From contig NZ_JJMN01000030.1 in the NCBI RefSeq assembly GCF_000696385.1, positions 37,269 through 101,268 of the forward strand: a stretch of 64,000 nucleotides of DNA. The letters are read 5' to 3'. Below the pieces are notes generated by a model. The model worked only from the letters and a program-made list of their open reading frames with translations, was not told where the DNA came from and searched no databases. Origin of the DNA: Vibrio metoecus (lineage in GTDB: Bacteria > Pseudomonadota > Gammaproteobacteria > Enterobacterales > Vibrionaceae). Shown one piece after another: positions 48,142 to 58,841 of the stretch; position 1 is the first letter of the stretch, and each line of letters begins with the position of its first letter. Both the position numbers and the translations under genes were made by a program.

Positions 48142-51100
48142 ATGTTTACTCTGATTGATGCGGCGTTATCTCGTACACGAACCATGCTGACGTTGTTGGT
48201 GTTTATTCTGGTTGCAGGGATTGCGACATATGTGACCATTCCGAAAGAATCAAGCCCTGACGTCACCATCCCGATTATTTATGTTTCCGTTAGTCACCAA
48301 GGCATCTCTCCCAGTGATGCGGAACGTTTGATTGTTCGACCTTTAGAGCAAGAACTGCGTTCTATTGAAGGTGTGAAAGAGATGACCGCAACGGCTTCAG
48401 AAGGGCATGCTTCTGTTGTGCTGGAGTTTAATGTTGGCGTTGATCTAGCGAAAGCGATGGCGGATGTGCGTGATGCGGTGGATTTGGCAAAACCGAAGCT
48501 GCCTGCGGATACCGATGAGCCTACCGTGAATGAAGTCACTCTTGCGGCTGAACAACCGATTCTCTCTGTGGTGCTTTATGGCACGGTTCCAGAACGAACA
48601 GCCGTACAGATTGCGCGCCAACTGCGCGATAAACTCGAAAGTTATCGGCAAATACTCTCCGTTGATATAGCCGGTGATCGGGAGGAGATTGTTGAAATCG
48701 TTGTGGATCCGCTACTCATGGAGAGTTACGGGCTAGATCAAGGCGATATTTATAATCTGATTGCGCTCAATAACCGTGTGGTTGCGGCTGGATTTGTCGA
48801 TACCGGATACGGACGTTTTTCAGTCAAAGTGCCTTCAGTTTTTGAATCGTTGAAAGATATGCTTGAACTTCCGATTAAAGTGGATGGCAAACAAGTCATT
48901 ACCTTTGGTGATGTGGCAACGGTACGACAATCCTTCCGAGATCCAGAAAGCTATGCCAGATTGGATGGTAAACCTGCGATTGTTTTAGATATTAAAAAAC
49001 GCTCGGGTGAAAACATTATTGAAACGGTTGGGTTGGTGAAAGCCGTATTAACCGAGGCACAAGCTCGTGAAGAATGGCCAAGTAACCTACTGGTTAAAAC
49101 CATTTGGGATGAGTCTAAAGATGTCAAACTCATGCTCAACGATCTGCAAAACAATATTTTGTCGGCAATCATTCTTGTCGTGATTGTGATTATTGCGATC
49201 TTGGGGGTACGTACCTCTTTGTTGGTTGGCGTTTCAATTCCTGGCTCATTCCTGACTGGCTTATTGGTGCTCGCGGTGTTTGGTTTAACGGTGAATATCG
49301 TTGTGCTGTTTGCCTTGATTATGGCCGTGGGAATGTTGGTGGATGGTGCCATAGTGGTGACTGAGTTTGCCGATCGGCGTATGCAAGAAGGAGTGCATCG
49401 TAGCGAAGCCTACCGAGATGCAGCCAAACGCATGGCGTGGCCGATCACCGCATCAACGGCGACGACATTAGCTGCGTTTCGCCCCTTTGCTAGTTTTGGC
49501 CGGATGTTACGGGGGAGTTTATGAAATATCTTCCGCTGACATTAATGGCCACGTTAACCGCTTCCTTAGTCATGGCACTACTGTTTGTGCCAGTTCTCGG
49601 TGGATTATTTGGGCGGCCACAACAAATTACCCAAGCGAATCAGGCGCGTATGGTTGCGCTGCATAATGGCGTATTTTTCACAAGCAACGGGGATTACCAA
49701 AGCCTACTACCTGACTTTAGCCATCGCGATCCGTCATCCAATAAAAATATTATGTGCAGCCTTATTGATGTCGGCGGCGATTGCTTTTGCTTACGCTAAA
49801 GCCGGTTTAGGCGCGGAGTTTTTCCCTGAGGTAGATCCACCGTTTTTTTCTGTCAAAGTGCGTTCTTATGGCGATCTCTCATTAGATGAAAAAGATCAGA
49901 TCATGAGTGATGTAGAGCAGGTGATGCTCGGCCACAAAGAGTTTGAAAGTGTTTATACACGTACTGGTGGTGATGATGAAATTGGAGTGGTGCAGATAAC
50001 TCCGGTCGATTGGCAGTATCGACGCAGTGTCAAAACCATCATTGATGAGTTGAAGCAAGTGACGGATGCTTTTCCGGGCGTGGAAATTGAGTACAAGTTT
50101 CCGGATGCAGGGCCTCCCGTTGAGCATGATTTGGATATTGAGCTTTCATCGCGTGTTCCGGCAGAACTTGAGAAAGCGACTCAACAAGTCCGGCTATGGG
50201 CTGAGGCGAATCCCGCGTTAACAAATTTAAGTGATAACGGCAGCAAGCCGGGGATTGATTGGAAAATTGATATCCGGCGTGATGATGCCTCGCGTTTTGC
50301 CGCGGATGCCACATTAGTGGGTAATACCGTGCAGTTTGTGACGAATGGCCTCAAGATTGGCGACTATCTTCCGGATGATAGCGATGAGGAAGTCGACATT
50401 TTAGTGCGTTATCCGAGTGAGTATCGCGATATCGGACGTTTTGACCAGCTGCGAGTGAAAACACCACAAGGTTTGGTTCCGCTGACCAATTTTGCGCAAA
50501 TAACGCCTGAGCCTAAGCAAGATACGATTCACCGTATTGACGGACGAAGAGTGATCAACGTCATGGCTGACCTTAAGGAAGGCTACAATTTGGCCTTAGA
50601 GTTACCCGCCATTGAGCAAGCTCTTAAGGGGCTCAATTTACCAAGTAGTGTCGAATTTCGTATTCGTGGTCAAAATGAAGAGCAAGAGCACTCTGCTGCC
50701 TTTTTGGAAAAGGCCTTTTTGGTGGCATTAGCGGCAATGGCGATCATCTTGATTACCCAGTTTAATAGCTTTTATCAAGCATTCTTGATTTTGACCGCAG
50801 TGATATTTTCTACTGTTGGGGTGTTTGCTGGTTTGCTCATTTTCCAAAAGCCGTTTGGGATTATCATGTCTGGGATTGGGGTGATTGCATTGGCTGGTAT
50901 CGTCGTCAATAACAATATCGTATTGATTGATACATACAACCAGTTACTCAAACGCGGATTAAGCCGTGAGGAGGCGATTTTACGCACAGGAGTGCAGCGC
51001 TTACGGCCTGTATTACTGACGACCATCACCACCATTCTAGGTTTGATGCCGATGGTCCTTGAGATGAATATTGACATCATCAATCAGAAAATTGAGTTTG

Positions 51101-51252
51101 GTGCACCGAGCACGCAGTGGTGGTCTCAGCTTGCGACCGCCGTTGCCGGCGGATTAGCCTTTGCGACAGTGCTAACCTTAGTTCTCACTCCTTGTTTACT
51201 GATGTTAGGACGTCGTAAAACCGCCATGAATGACGAGCTTGAGGTTTCATAA
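48142..51252 (+). pseudogene. RND family efflux pump, reading frame broken by three 1-nt insertions
   Basis: This is an inner-membrane drug/proton antiporter of the AcrB superfamily, HAE1-like. The first ORF (48142-49524, 460 aa) covers TM1, the first porter loop and the TM4 proton-relay motif GMLVDGAIVVTEF, then garbles. Removing C at 49480, G at 49493 and one T from the run 49674-49678 restores LAAFAPLLFWPDVTGEFMKYLP and HNGVFSQATGITKAYY and joins the second half (to 51252) into about 1035 residues. The three +1 shifts sum to one codon, so both halves share a frame. Probably sequence error; if real, the pump is dead. Possibly vexF. Confidence 0.88.
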
Positions 51253-51288
51253 AGAGGTCTGCGGCTCATCGCTGTCGTTCAGGATCAT

Positions 51289-51318
51289 TAAGGCCAGCAA
51301 AATGCTGGCCTTATTTTT
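51289..51318 (+). terminator. Terminator of the RND efflux operon
   Basis: The perfect 11-bp stem TAAGGCCAGCA / TGCTGGCCTTA with loop AAA is followed by TTTTTAG. The convergent endopeptidase gene ends just beyond it. Confidence 0.9.
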
Positions 51319-51335
51319 AGGGCGTTAGAAAGCCA

Positions 51336-52634
51336 TTATTGTTGGTTAGCGTAAAGCAGCTGACTGTAGCGCTCCAGCTTTGCCATGCGTTGTTTAGCAT
51401 TAGCAATAAAAGTCTCTTTGGCTTTACCACTGAGTGATTGTGCTTGTGGTAACTCAACCGTACGAGGGTTTTTATGCACGCCATTCACCAAGAATTCGTA
51501 GTGTAAATGCGGTCCAGTAACACGCCCAGTACCTCCTAACGTACCTATGCTCTGTCCTTGCTTTACACGTTGCCCTGTTTTTACCAGTCGGCGTTGCAAG
51601 TGAAGGTACTTAGTAATGTAAGTATTACTGTGGCGGATATAGACATAGTTACCGTTAAATTGGTTATAGCTTGATTTTTCAACCACACCATCACCCGCCG
51701 CCCAGATTGGGGTACCTACAGGCGCTGCGTAGTCAGTACCACGGTGTGCTTTAACTTGACCCGTCACAGGGTGAAGGCGTCGAGGGTTAAAGTTAGAAGA
51801 AACTCGTCGGAAATCCAGAGGGGAGCGCAAAAAGGCTTTCTTCATTGCGCGGCCATTCTCATCGTAATAGTTACCGGTATTGTCATCTAGAATGGCAGTA
51901 AAAGTAGAGCCTTGGTTGGTAAACGTTGCGGCAATAATATTCCCGCGACCGATCACGGCCCCTTCTACAATGTTTTCTTGGTACAGCAGTTTGAACTGAT
52001 CGCCCTCACGGATATCGAGGGCAAAGTCGATATCCCAACCGAACAATCCTGCGAGTTCCATAATTTGGTTAGCGCTTAAACCGGCTGCCATCCCTGCATT
52101 CCAGAAGCTTGAGGTGATTTTTGCTTCTGCATAGTTGTATTGATAGAAGATCTCTTTCTTATCAAACTCTGAGGTAAAGCCTGATTCAGAACGAGTGATG
52201 ACAAAGGTTTCGTAAGGGCTGATTGTGCGCTTGAGCTTAACTAATTGGTTATTTTCATCAAATCCGAATTTCAATTCATCTTCGGGCATTAACTTGGAGA
52301 GTTGACTGTTGATGTCACTGTTACTGGAGGTTAACTCATACAGTACGCGAGAAGAGAGCCCTGCACGCTGAAACAAGACGGCTGCACTTTCACCATTGCG
52401 TACTTGATAAACCTCCCAACGCAGTAGAGCACTAGGAGCTTCTGTCTCATTAGTGGTTGAAAGTAGCTGATTATCAAGAGAGAGCGGATAATGACGTCCG
52501 ACTTCTAATTGAGATTCCGGTTTATGTAAACGTTCAGCATTAGGCAGAAAAAAAACGGCGAAGGCAATGACGGCACTAAAAACGGTGATTAACACACGGT
52601 GCAGCCACGGAAGACGAGTGAAAAGTGAAAGCAT
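51336..52634 (-). CDS. shyC: Peptidoglycan DD-endopeptidase, M23 family (ShyC/MepM-like)
   Basis: This enzyme cleaves peptide cross-links to let the sacculus grow. The 432 residues have an N-terminal TM anchor (about 13-30), a LysM-like/OapA-type regulatory domain (about 65-130), a linker domain and a C-terminal LytM (M23) domain. The metal ligands are visible in KAHRGTDYAAP (HxxxD) and GPHLHYEF (HxH). V. cholerae has three such paralogues (ShyA, ShyB, ShyC); assignment as ShyC rests on remembered chromosomal position beside tyrS, not on sequence comparison. It is divergent from tyrS. Confidence 0.82.
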   Translation of the reverse strand: MLSLFTRLPWLHRVLITVFSAVIAFAVFFLPNAERLHKPESQLEVGRHYPLSLDNQLLSTTNETEAPSALLRWEVYQVRNGESAAVLFQRAGLSSRVLYELTSSNSDINSQLSKLMPEDELKFGFDENNQLVKLKRTISPYETFVITRSESGFTSEFDKKEIFYQYNYAEAKITSSFWNAGMAAGLSANQIMELAGLFGWDIDFALDIREGDQFKLLYQENIVEGAVIGRGNIIAATFTNQGSTFTAILDDNTGNYYDENGRAMKKAFLRSPLDFRRVSSNFNPRRLHPVTGQVKAHRGTDYAAPVGTPIWAAGDGVVEKSSYNQFNGNYVYIRHSNTYITKYLHLQRRLVKTGQRVKQGQSIGTLGGTGRVTGPHLHYEFLVNGVHKNPRTVELPQAQSLSGKAKETFIANAKQRMAKLERYSQLLYANQQ

Positions 52635-52764
52635 ATTCAGTTCAAATTCATTTAATTATTAACAAAATCGCTGTCGGGTAGTCTAACTGGTTTCAAAATG
52701 CATCGCTATTCAAGTAATATGTTCCACTATCAAATTTTTGCCAAATCTGTGGGAGTGAACAAGA

Positions 52765-53955
52765 ATGGCGAGTATTGAAGCCGCTTTAGCTGAGATTAAA
52801 CGTGGTGTTGAAGAGCTGATCCCTGAAGAAGAGTTGATCGCGAAGCTCAAAGAAAACCGTCCGCTGCGCATTAAATTGGGTGCAGATCCAACGGCTCCGG
52901 ATATCCATCTAGGCCACACTGTAATCCTCAATAAGCTTCGTACTTTCCAGGATTTGGGTCATGACGTGACATTTTTGATTGGTGACTTTTACCGGTATGG
53001 TGGGCGATCCAAACAAGGAAAAAATACCACTCGCCTACCTTTGACTCGCGAAGATGTTCTGCGTAATGCGGAAACCTATAAACAGCAAGTATTTAAGATT
53101 CTTGATCCGTCGAAAACCAAGATCCAATTTAACTCAGAATGGTTATCACAACTGGGTGCAGAGGGCATGATCCGCCTCGCTTCAAACCAGACCGTTGCTC
53201 GTATGTTAGAACGTGATGACTTTAAAAAGCGTTACAACAATGGTCAGCCGATTGCGATCCATGAGTTTATGTACCCATTACTACAAGGCTACGACTCAGT
53301 GGCTATGGAAACGGATGTTGAGCTGGGCGGTACCGATCAGAAGTTCAACTTGCTGATGGGGCGTGAACTACAAAAGTCCAACGGTCAGAAACCACAAGTG
53401 GTATTGATGATGCCGCTGCTGGTGGGGCTGGATGGCGAGAAGAAGATGTCCAAATCGGCACACAATTATATCGGTGTGAGCGAAGCGCCAAGCGAAATGT
53501 TTGGCAAAATCATGTCGATCTCTGATGACCTGATGTGGAGCTACTACGAACTGCTCTCTTTCCGTCCGTTAGAGGAAATAGCACAGTTCAAAGCTGATGT
53601 ACAAAATGGTACAAACCCTCGTGACATCAAGATCTTATTAGCAAAAGAGATCATTACTCGCTTCCATACTGCCGCTGATGCAGACGCCGCAGAGCAAGAG
53701 TTTATCAACCGTTTCCAAAAAGGCGCTATGCCAGAGGAGATGCCTGAGTTCGAATTTGATGCCGGTATTGCGATCTCAAATCTGCTAAAAGACGCAGGAT
53801 TGGTGGGATCGACGTCGGATGCTCTGCGCATGATTAAGCAAGGTGCGGTGAAGCTTGATGGCGAGAAGTTAGAGGACGCGAAACTCGTACCTGCTTGTGG
53901 CACATCGGTTTATCAAGTGGGTAAGCGTAAGTTTGCGCGAGTTACCATTAAGTAA
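52765..53955 (+). CDS. tyrS: Tyrosyl-tRNA synthetase
   Basis: TyrRS charges tRNA(Tyr). The 396 residues belong to the longer TyrRS subtype (TyrZ-like), with the HIGH-equivalent [10 protein letters not shown] after LGADPTAP, the tyrosine-pocket segment [18 protein letters not shown] ([14 protein letters not shown]) and a C-terminal S4 RNA-binding domain ([23 protein letters not shown]). The ATG is preceded by a GTGGGAGTG element. A perfect terminator follows. The frame is intact. Confidence 0.96.
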   Translation: MASIEAALAEIKRGVEELIPEEELIAKLKENRPLRIKLGADPTAPDIHLGHTVILNKLRTFQDLGHDVTFLIGDFYRYGGRSKQGKNTTRLPLTREDVLRNAETYKQQVFKILDPSKTKIQFNSEWLSQLGAEGMIRLASNQTVARMLERDDFKKRYNNGQPIAIHEFMYPLLQGYDSVAMETDVELGGTDQKFNLLMGRELQKSNGQKPQVVLMMPLLVGLDGEKKMSKSAHNYIGVSEAPSEMFGKIMSISDDLMWSYYELLSFRPLEEIAQFKADVQNGTNPRDIKILLAKEIITRFHTAADADAAEQEFINRFQKGAMPEEMPEFEFDAGIAISNLLKDAGLVGSTSDALRMIKQGAVKLDGEKLEDAKLVPACGTSVYQVGKRKFARVTIK

Positions 53956-53971
53956 GCTCACTCATAACAAT

Positions 53972-53996
53972 AAAAAAGCGCCTAAGGCGCTTTTTT
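53972..53996. terminator. Bidirectional terminator between tyrS and dacB
   Basis: AAAAAAGCGCC / GGCGCTTTTTT with loop TAA is symmetrical and serves the convergent tyrS and dacB genes. Confidence 0.92.
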
Positions 53997-54053
53997 ATTG
54001 TCCCATGATCCGTATTGGCATATTTGTGGCTAGCGCTGAAAAGGGGATAAGCC

Positions 54054-55499
54054 TCAATGAGGTTTAGATGCTAAACGATTACGTTGGATAAGTTCCTGAT
54101 AAAGCTGAGTTTCAAATTGAACGATTGCGGGCTCAACCGCAGCTTCAGTGCCGTTTTGGGGCGGGAAATAGTCAGTCACAAATTGTACGAAAAGTGTTGT
54201 CGGGCGATGATGTTCATCGACGACGAATCCCACCATATTATACGTGCCATACAACGAACCACTCTTGGCTTTCATTTGCCCACTTATTTGAGGCGCACGC
54301 ATGCTACGGCGATATTGCAGTGTGCCCGATTCCCCCGCCGAAGGTAGCAGAGTAATCAACCCTAGTTGCTCATCATGCTGATAAAGATAGCGCAATGTCT
54401 CGATCATCACGTGTGGGCGCATTCGATTATTCCGAGAGAGGCCAGAGCCATCGGCTAATTGGGTATCTTCTAATGAGATGCCTGTTCTCGAATAAAAAAC
54501 CTGCTTGATGGCTTGAGTACCATTCGAGAAGCTACCTGGTTGTAGATAAAAACGGTGACCTAAGGTTTTTGTTAATGTGTCTGCAATCAGGTTATCTGAG
54601 TCTTGCAGCATCGTTTTTAGCAGTACGGGTAATGGATCAGATTGATGATCAGCGACTTTTTGAGCTTGGTTAAATGCAGAGTTGCCCACTTTCACTTCGC
54701 CTTTGAGCTCGATATTGAGTTGTGCCAGCAAGCGATAGACGATGCGCTGGGCGTACAACCCAGTATCTTGTACGGCAAATTTTAGTGGTAATGGTTTATC
54801 TCTTTGAGTCAGGCAGCCTGCTAGTTGGTAGTGGTTTTCTGGAGTAGCGGTGAGTTCTAAATCACACAGCAGGCTTTCTTGCTCATTTTTACTGACGCTG
54901 ATGGCTCGTGTTTGAACATGTACCGGATACTGCTCCGGTATGTAGACGCGAGTGCGTCCTTGTGGCTCAGTATAAATAGACGCTTGAATACAATTACCAT
55001 CTAAATTGATGGCACTGGCAGGAGCGCTATAGCACACACCTAGAATATCCCAAGGCCAACCAACCGCACGCTCGTAACCACTAAAAATACTGTTATCTAA
55101 CCATAAGTCACCTTCAATTTTCCCACCTGTTTGTGACTTAAGTTGTTTAAGTAACGCGGTGAGATCTGCCGTGGTGAAAGTGGGATCTCCTGAAAAACGA
55201 ATAGCCCAATCGTCACCAGAGCGAATTAATTCTGTGCGAAAGCGAAACTCATCGCCCAATTCGAGTTTGGCAGCGAGTGCGGTTAGAATTTTTTGCGTGC
55301 TCGCAGGGGGATAATAAAGATGCGTATTCAGATCGAGAATGGTCTGTTTTGAGCCGATATCCTCAATCAGTAATGCATAACGAGATCCAACGGGAAGTTT
55401 ATTCGTGGCTGAACTGAATTGAGTTTCCGCATGGGCGCTTGGCAAAAAGAGAAGAAAACAAAAAATAAGTCGCCAAACTGGCGAGGATGAAAACGGCAT
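54054..55499 (-). CDS. dacB: D-alanyl-D-alanine carboxypeptidase/endopeptidase (PBP4)
   Basis: DacB is a periplasmic class-C PBP that trims and cleaves peptidoglycan peptides. From ATG 55499 there are 481 residues with a signal peptide (cleaved near SAHA-ETQ). SxxK is at Ser67-Lys70 (PPASTQKIL); SDN is in LQDSDNLIADTLTKTLG and KSG in MKAKSGSLYGTYN. The large domain-III insertion between SxxK and SDN is typical of PBP4. An upstream TTG (55505) is also in frame, but the ATG has better spacing from GGAAG. The frame is intact. Confidence 0.93.
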   Translation of the reverse strand: MPFSSSPVWRLIFCFLLFLPSAHAETQFSSATNKLPVGSRYALLIEDIGSKQTILDLNTHLYYPPASTQKILTALAAKLELGDEFRFRTELIRSGDDWAIRFSGDPTFTTADLTALLKQLKSQTGGKIEGDLWLDNSIFSGYERAVGWPWDILGVCYSAPASAINLDGNCIQASIYTEPQGRTRVYIPEQYPVHVQTRAISVSKNEQESLLCDLELTATPENHYQLAGCLTQRDKPLPLKFAVQDTGLYAQRIVYRLLAQLNIELKGEVKVGNSAFNQAQKVADHQSDPLPVLLKTMLQDSDNLIADTLTKTLGHRFYLQPGSFSNGTQAIKQVFYSRTGISLEDTQLADGSGLSRNNRMRPHVMIETLRYLYQHDEQLGLITLLPSAGESGTLQYRRSMRAPQISGQMKAKSGSLYGTYNMVGFVVDEHHRPTTLFVQFVTDYFPPQNGTEAAVEPAIVQFETQLYQELIQRNRLASKPH

Positions 55500-55548
55500 A
55501 ACCAAAAACTTCCAAAGAGGGCAGTTGCGAAAGTATAGCCAGATAGAA

Positions 55549-55574
55549 AAACGCCTGCTAGTGAGCAGGCGTTT
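55549..55574 (-). terminator. Terminator of ompU
   Basis: AAACGCCTGCT / AGCAGGCGTTT with a 4-nt loop is followed on the minus strand by TTCTATC. It lies 25 nt after the ompU stop. Confidence 0.9.
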
Positions 55575-55598
55575 GGCGTGTGACTTTAAGTCAACAAA

Positions 55599-56603
55599 TT
55601 AGAAGTCGTAACGCAGACCGATAGCCAGTTCGTCTTCTGCTTGTGCTTTAGTGATACCTTTATTCGCATCTTCATCTAGCAGATTAAAGTTGTAAGAGAT
55701 GTAAGAGCGGAAGTTAGGTTTGAAGTAGTAAGTTGCATCGATAGCAAAATTGTCTGCTTCATCAGCTTTAGTGCCAGATGTCTTAGACTCTAGGTAGTTG
55801 TAGGTTGTAGAGAATACAGCTTGACCCATAGTGTATTTAGCTGCTAGCTCATAACCTGTTAGGTCTTCTTTTGCTTGGTTAGCTGGCTTATCTTGGCCAT
55901 CAACAAAAGAACCTGCGAAGTAGAAGTCAGAAATCGCGTAAGAAGCCGCTAGCATGTATTGGCTTTGAGTATCTTGGTCTGCATAACCAGCGCCTAAAGT
56001 GATACCAGTCTCACCGATAGCGTAAACAGCAGACAAAGAGTAACCATCTGCGTTGTTATCAGTGTAAGTATCTGTCCAGCTACCATTAACTTTGTCTGCT
56101 GAACGATCAGCAAAACGGTAGCTTGCTTTTACGCCTAGGTCACCAAATTGGCCTTTGTAAGCCAGCATGTTGTCTGTACGGTCAGCTACTCCAATCTTGT
56201 ATGCAGCAGAGTTACCGTGGTAAGCCATGATATCAGTGAAGTCAGTGATTACACCTAGTGCACCATCATTTTTACCGTAAGTCACTTCACCGTAAGTACC
56301 GCCGATACCAGCATAGGTATAGCGGTTGTCGAGGTTATCGTTTTTCTCGTCGCGATCATTAGTTGTGAATTCGCCTTCGTAGAAGCCAACGCCGTACAGG
56401 CTGTCGTTGATAGCCACTTTACCTAGGAAGTTTAGACGTACACGAGATTTATCATCTGCTTTACCGTCTTTTAGAGATAGGCGCGCTTCAGCACGGCCAC
56501 CCATAGTCAGAGAAGCGCCATCTTTATTGTAGATTTCGCCAGCGTTTACACCAGTAGCCACTGCAGCAGCTGAAACAGCAAGAGCAATTAGAGTCTTGTT
56601 CAT
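55599..56603 (-). CDS. ompU: Outer-membrane porin OmpU, divergent allele
   Basis: OmpU is the ToxR-activated general porin of V. cholerae, linked to bile and antimicrobial-peptide resistance. From ATG 56603 (MNKTLIALAVSAAAVATGVNA-GEIYN) there are 334 residues with a 21-residue signal, many amphipathic strands and the terminal-Phe OMP signature (ELAIGLRYDF). The longer frame from 56693 runs through the leader and is rejected. Shared with the El Tor protein as I remember it are GGRAEARLSLKDGKA and YTYAGIGGTYGEVTYGKNDG, but surface-loop regions differ and the mature N-terminus is shorter. This points to a non-pandemic allele. Codon use suggests high expression. Confidence 0.93.
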   Translation of the reverse strand: MNKTLIALAVSAAAVATGVNAGEIYNKDGASLTMGGRAEARLSLKDGKADDKSRVRLNFLGKVAINDSLYGVGFYEGEFTTNDRDEKNDNLDNRYTYAGIGGTYGEVTYGKNDGALGVITDFTDIMAYHGNSAAYKIGVADRTDNMLAYKGQFGDLGVKASYRFADRSADKVNGSWTDTYTDNNADGYSLSAVYAIGETGITLGAGYADQDTQSQYMLAASYAISDFYFAGSFVDGQDKPANQAKEDLTGYELAAKYTMGQAVFSTTYNYLESKTSGTKADEADNFAIDATYYFKPNFRSYISYNFNLLDEDANKGITKAQAEDELAIGLRYDF

Positions 56604-57158
56604 CTTATTAAGTCCTAATTTATTGTCCATAAATTTGATTTTTTGTACGACGTAAGCCACGTCAATCGAAATAGGTGATGCATCAAGCTTCATTGGTCAT
56701 TGTTGTGTTGAAACCATAAAGCGTTAGAAATTTGATGGTTCAGCCATTTTCGTGGCTATTTTTTTACTCCCAAAGTTCCGCTATCAGTTAGTAAAATGAT
56801 ATAAATCAGACTTATGAACACTGTTTTATTGTTGATAAAAAATTATCAAGCTATTGTTTTATAACGGTTTAGTGTGTCTTTGTTAGCTTTCCTTTTTTAT
56901 TCAATAAGTTGTATTTTTTATTTTTTTTATCGATATTGAGCAAAATGCACACGATCTAATTGTGCTAAAGATCACATATAAAATGTGAAAATTGGATTTT
57001 GAGTAAATTCGCCTCGCAAATCTTGAATTTGGATGATTTAGCTCTTAACTTTGTTTACACTTTCGATTAATCCAAATGGTTCAACACTGACCCGACCCGA
57101 TTTAGGATGTTGGGAATCTTTTTATTGTCCAAAGAAAACTTTGGCGCAGAGGTAGACG
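56604..57158. promoter_or_regulatory. ompU-greA divergent intergenic region (AT-rich, no gene)
   Basis: About 555 bp of strongly AT-rich sequence separates the divergent ompU and greA genes. No credible ORF or RNA gene was found. ToxR and H-NS control of ompU is established, and AT-rich tracts such as the T-run near 56920-56930 fit that, but I could not pin down a TNAAA-N5-TNAAA ToxR repeat with confidence. An inverted repeat TCACAT / ATGTGA lies at 56972-56988. A plausible greA RBS (GCAGAGGT) precedes 57159. Confidence 0.7.
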
Positions 57159-57632
57159 ATGGAAAAAGTTCCAATGACATTACGTGGTGAGAAACTCCTA
57201 CGTGAAGAACTCGATAGATTATTAAAGCTCAGACCAAAAATTACAGAAGCGATTGCAGAAGCTCGCGAATTGGGTGATCTCAAAGAGAATGCGGAATACC
57301 ATGCTGCACGTGAAGAGCAAGGGATCTGTGAAGCGCAAATTCGCGATATTGAATACAAGCTGTCTGTGGCTCAAGTGATTGATGTCACTACCATGGAAAA
57401 CAACGGCAAAGTTATTTTTGGTGCGACAGTGACACTGATCGATGTCAATACGGATGAAGAGAAAACGTATCAAATCGTTGGAGATGATGAAGCGGATATC
57501 AAATCTGGTCGTATTTCGGTTAACTCACCGATTGCTCGTGGCTTGATTGGTAAGATGGAAGGTGACGAAGTAGCGATTGTTACCCCTGGTGGCAACAAAG
57601 ATTTCGAAATCGATCGTGTTGAATACCTATAA
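57159..57632 (+). CDS. greA: Transcription elongation factor GreA
   Basis: GreA enters the RNA polymerase secondary channel and stimulates cleavage of backtracked RNA. It therefore competes for the same site as DksA, whose gene is also in this window. The 157 residues have the N-terminal coiled coil with the tip acidic pair ([20 protein letters not shown]) and the C-terminal FKBP-like domain ([15 protein letters not shown]). The frame is intact and a bidirectional terminator follows. Confidence 0.96.
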   Translation: MEKVPMTLRGEKLLREELDRLLKLRPKITEAIAEARELGDLKENAEYHAAREEQGICEAQIRDIEYKLSVAQVIDVTTMENNGKVIFGATVTLIDVNTDEEKTYQIVGDDEADIKSGRISVNSPIARGLIGKMEGDEVAIVTPGGNKDFEIDRVEYL

Positions 57633-57651
57633 GCTCGGTAATTCAAAAAGT

Positions 57652-57678
57652 AAAAAGGTCGCTAATGCGACCTTTTTT
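57652..57678. terminator. Bidirectional terminator between greA and yhbY
   Basis: AAAAAGGTCGC / GCGACCTTTTTT with loop TAAT serves the convergent genes on both strands. Confidence 0.92.
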
Positions 57679-57695
57679 GTTCATCCAATGGCTGA

Positions 57696-57992
57696 TTATT
57701 TGCGCGGCAATTCGATCTTGCGTTGCTGAGACTGGCGATAAAGTACTAGAACTTTACCAATTACCTGTACTTTTTCGGCACCAGTTTCACGAACAATTGC
57801 GTCAACGATCAATTGCTTAGTCTCACGATCTTCCGAAACGACTTTCACTTTAATCAGTTCGTGGTGATCGAGCGCAATTTCGATTTCCGCCAGCACAGCT
57901 TCTGTTAATCCGTTTGCGCCCATTAGCACAACAGGTTTTAAGTTGTGTGCCAAGGCTTTCAGATGCTGCTTTTGTTTGTTGCTTAGGTTCAT
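57696..57992 (-). CDS. yhbY: RNA-binding protein YhbY (CRM domain)
   Basis: YhbY is a 98-residue single-domain CRM protein that associates with pre-50S ribosomal particles. Typical features are LKALAHNLKPVVLMGANGLTEAVLAEI with the GxxG-like loop and LDHHELIKVKV. It lies between greA and the divergent rlmE (23S rRNA methyltransferase), the same order as in E. coli, giving a ribosome-assembly neighbourhood. Confidence 0.94.
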   Translation of the reverse strand: MNLSNKQKQHLKALAHNLKPVVLMGANGLTEAVLAEIEIALDHHELIKVKVVSEDRETKQLIVDAIVRETGAEKVQVIGKVLVLYRQSQQRKIELPRK

Positions 57993-58111
57993 TACGCGGC
58001 CAAATTTATTTAATATTAGGGTTGAAAACCGTCATTTTAACGCCATCTATTCTAGAAGACTATATTTTCTACCAGACTTTCTTGGATAGCGGTGACTGAG
58101 TTAGGAACAAA

Positions 58112-58741
58112 ATGAGTAAACAAAAACACTCGGCGAGTTCAACTCGCTGGTTAAAAGAGCATTTTGACGACAAATATGCTAACGAAGCGAGGAAGAAAGG
58201 CTTCCGTTCTCGTGCTATCTTCAAAATAGAAGAGATCCAAAATAAAGACAAACTACTAAAAGCAGGTATGACTGTCGTTGATCTTGGTGCAGCACCAGGT
58301 GGATGGTCACAGTTTGCTGCGAAAGTCGTGGGTGATAGTGGTCGAGTGATTGCTTGCGACCTTTTACCGATGGAATCCATTGCCGGTGTTTCTTTCTTGC
58401 AAGGAGACTTCCGTGAAGAAGCCGTATTGAATGCATTACTGGAACGTATTCAACCAGAGATGGTTGATGTGGTGATGTCTGATATGGCACCGAATATGGC
58501 TGGGAACCTATCGGTTGACCAACCGCGGGCTATGTACCTTGTCGAATTGGCACTGGATATGTGTCGACAAGTTCTGGCTCAGAATGGTAGTTTTGTGGTG
58601 AAAGTGTTTCAAGGAGAGGGCTTTGATGATTATGTCAAAGCAGTCAGAGACCTGTTTAAAGTGGTTAAAATTCGCAAACCGGACTCATCTCGATCACGTT
58701 CACGCGAAGTTTTTATCGTAGCGACTGGTTACAAAGGTTAA
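58112..58741 (+). CDS. rlmE: 23S rRNA (uridine2552-2'-O)-methyltransferase
   Basis: RlmE (FtsJ/RrmJ) methylates U2552 in the A-loop of 23S rRNA during 50S assembly. The 209 residues show the SAM motif [15 protein letters not shown], the catalytic K-D-K-E tetrad elements ([33 protein letters not shown]) and the basic N-terminus. It is followed 100 bp later by ftsH, the usual heat-shock-associated pair. The frame is intact. Confidence 0.96.
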   Translation: MSKQKHSASSTRWLKEHFDDKYANEARKKGFRSRAIFKIEEIQNKDKLLKAGMTVVDLGAAPGGWSQFAAKVVGDSGRVIACDLLPMESIAGVSFLQGDFREEAVLNALLERIQPEMVDVVMSDMAPNMAGNLSVDQPRAMYLVELALDMCRQVLAQNGSFVVKVFQGEGFDDYVKAVRDLFKVVKIRKPDSSRSRSREVFIVATGYKG

Positions 58742-58841
58742 CTATTTCACCGTTTGGTGCTCAAGTCGAACCTATAGCCGCTAGCTATAAACTGTAGTAC
58801 CCTACCTTTTAATTACAATTAGTTATCGAGAGGCTTACACC

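Noticed and set aside
56972..56988. CRP site between ompU and greA
   Set aside because: The half-sites are in the order TCACAT...ATGTGA, the reverse of the CRP consensus TGTGA-N6-TCACA, so I report it only as an inverted repeat.
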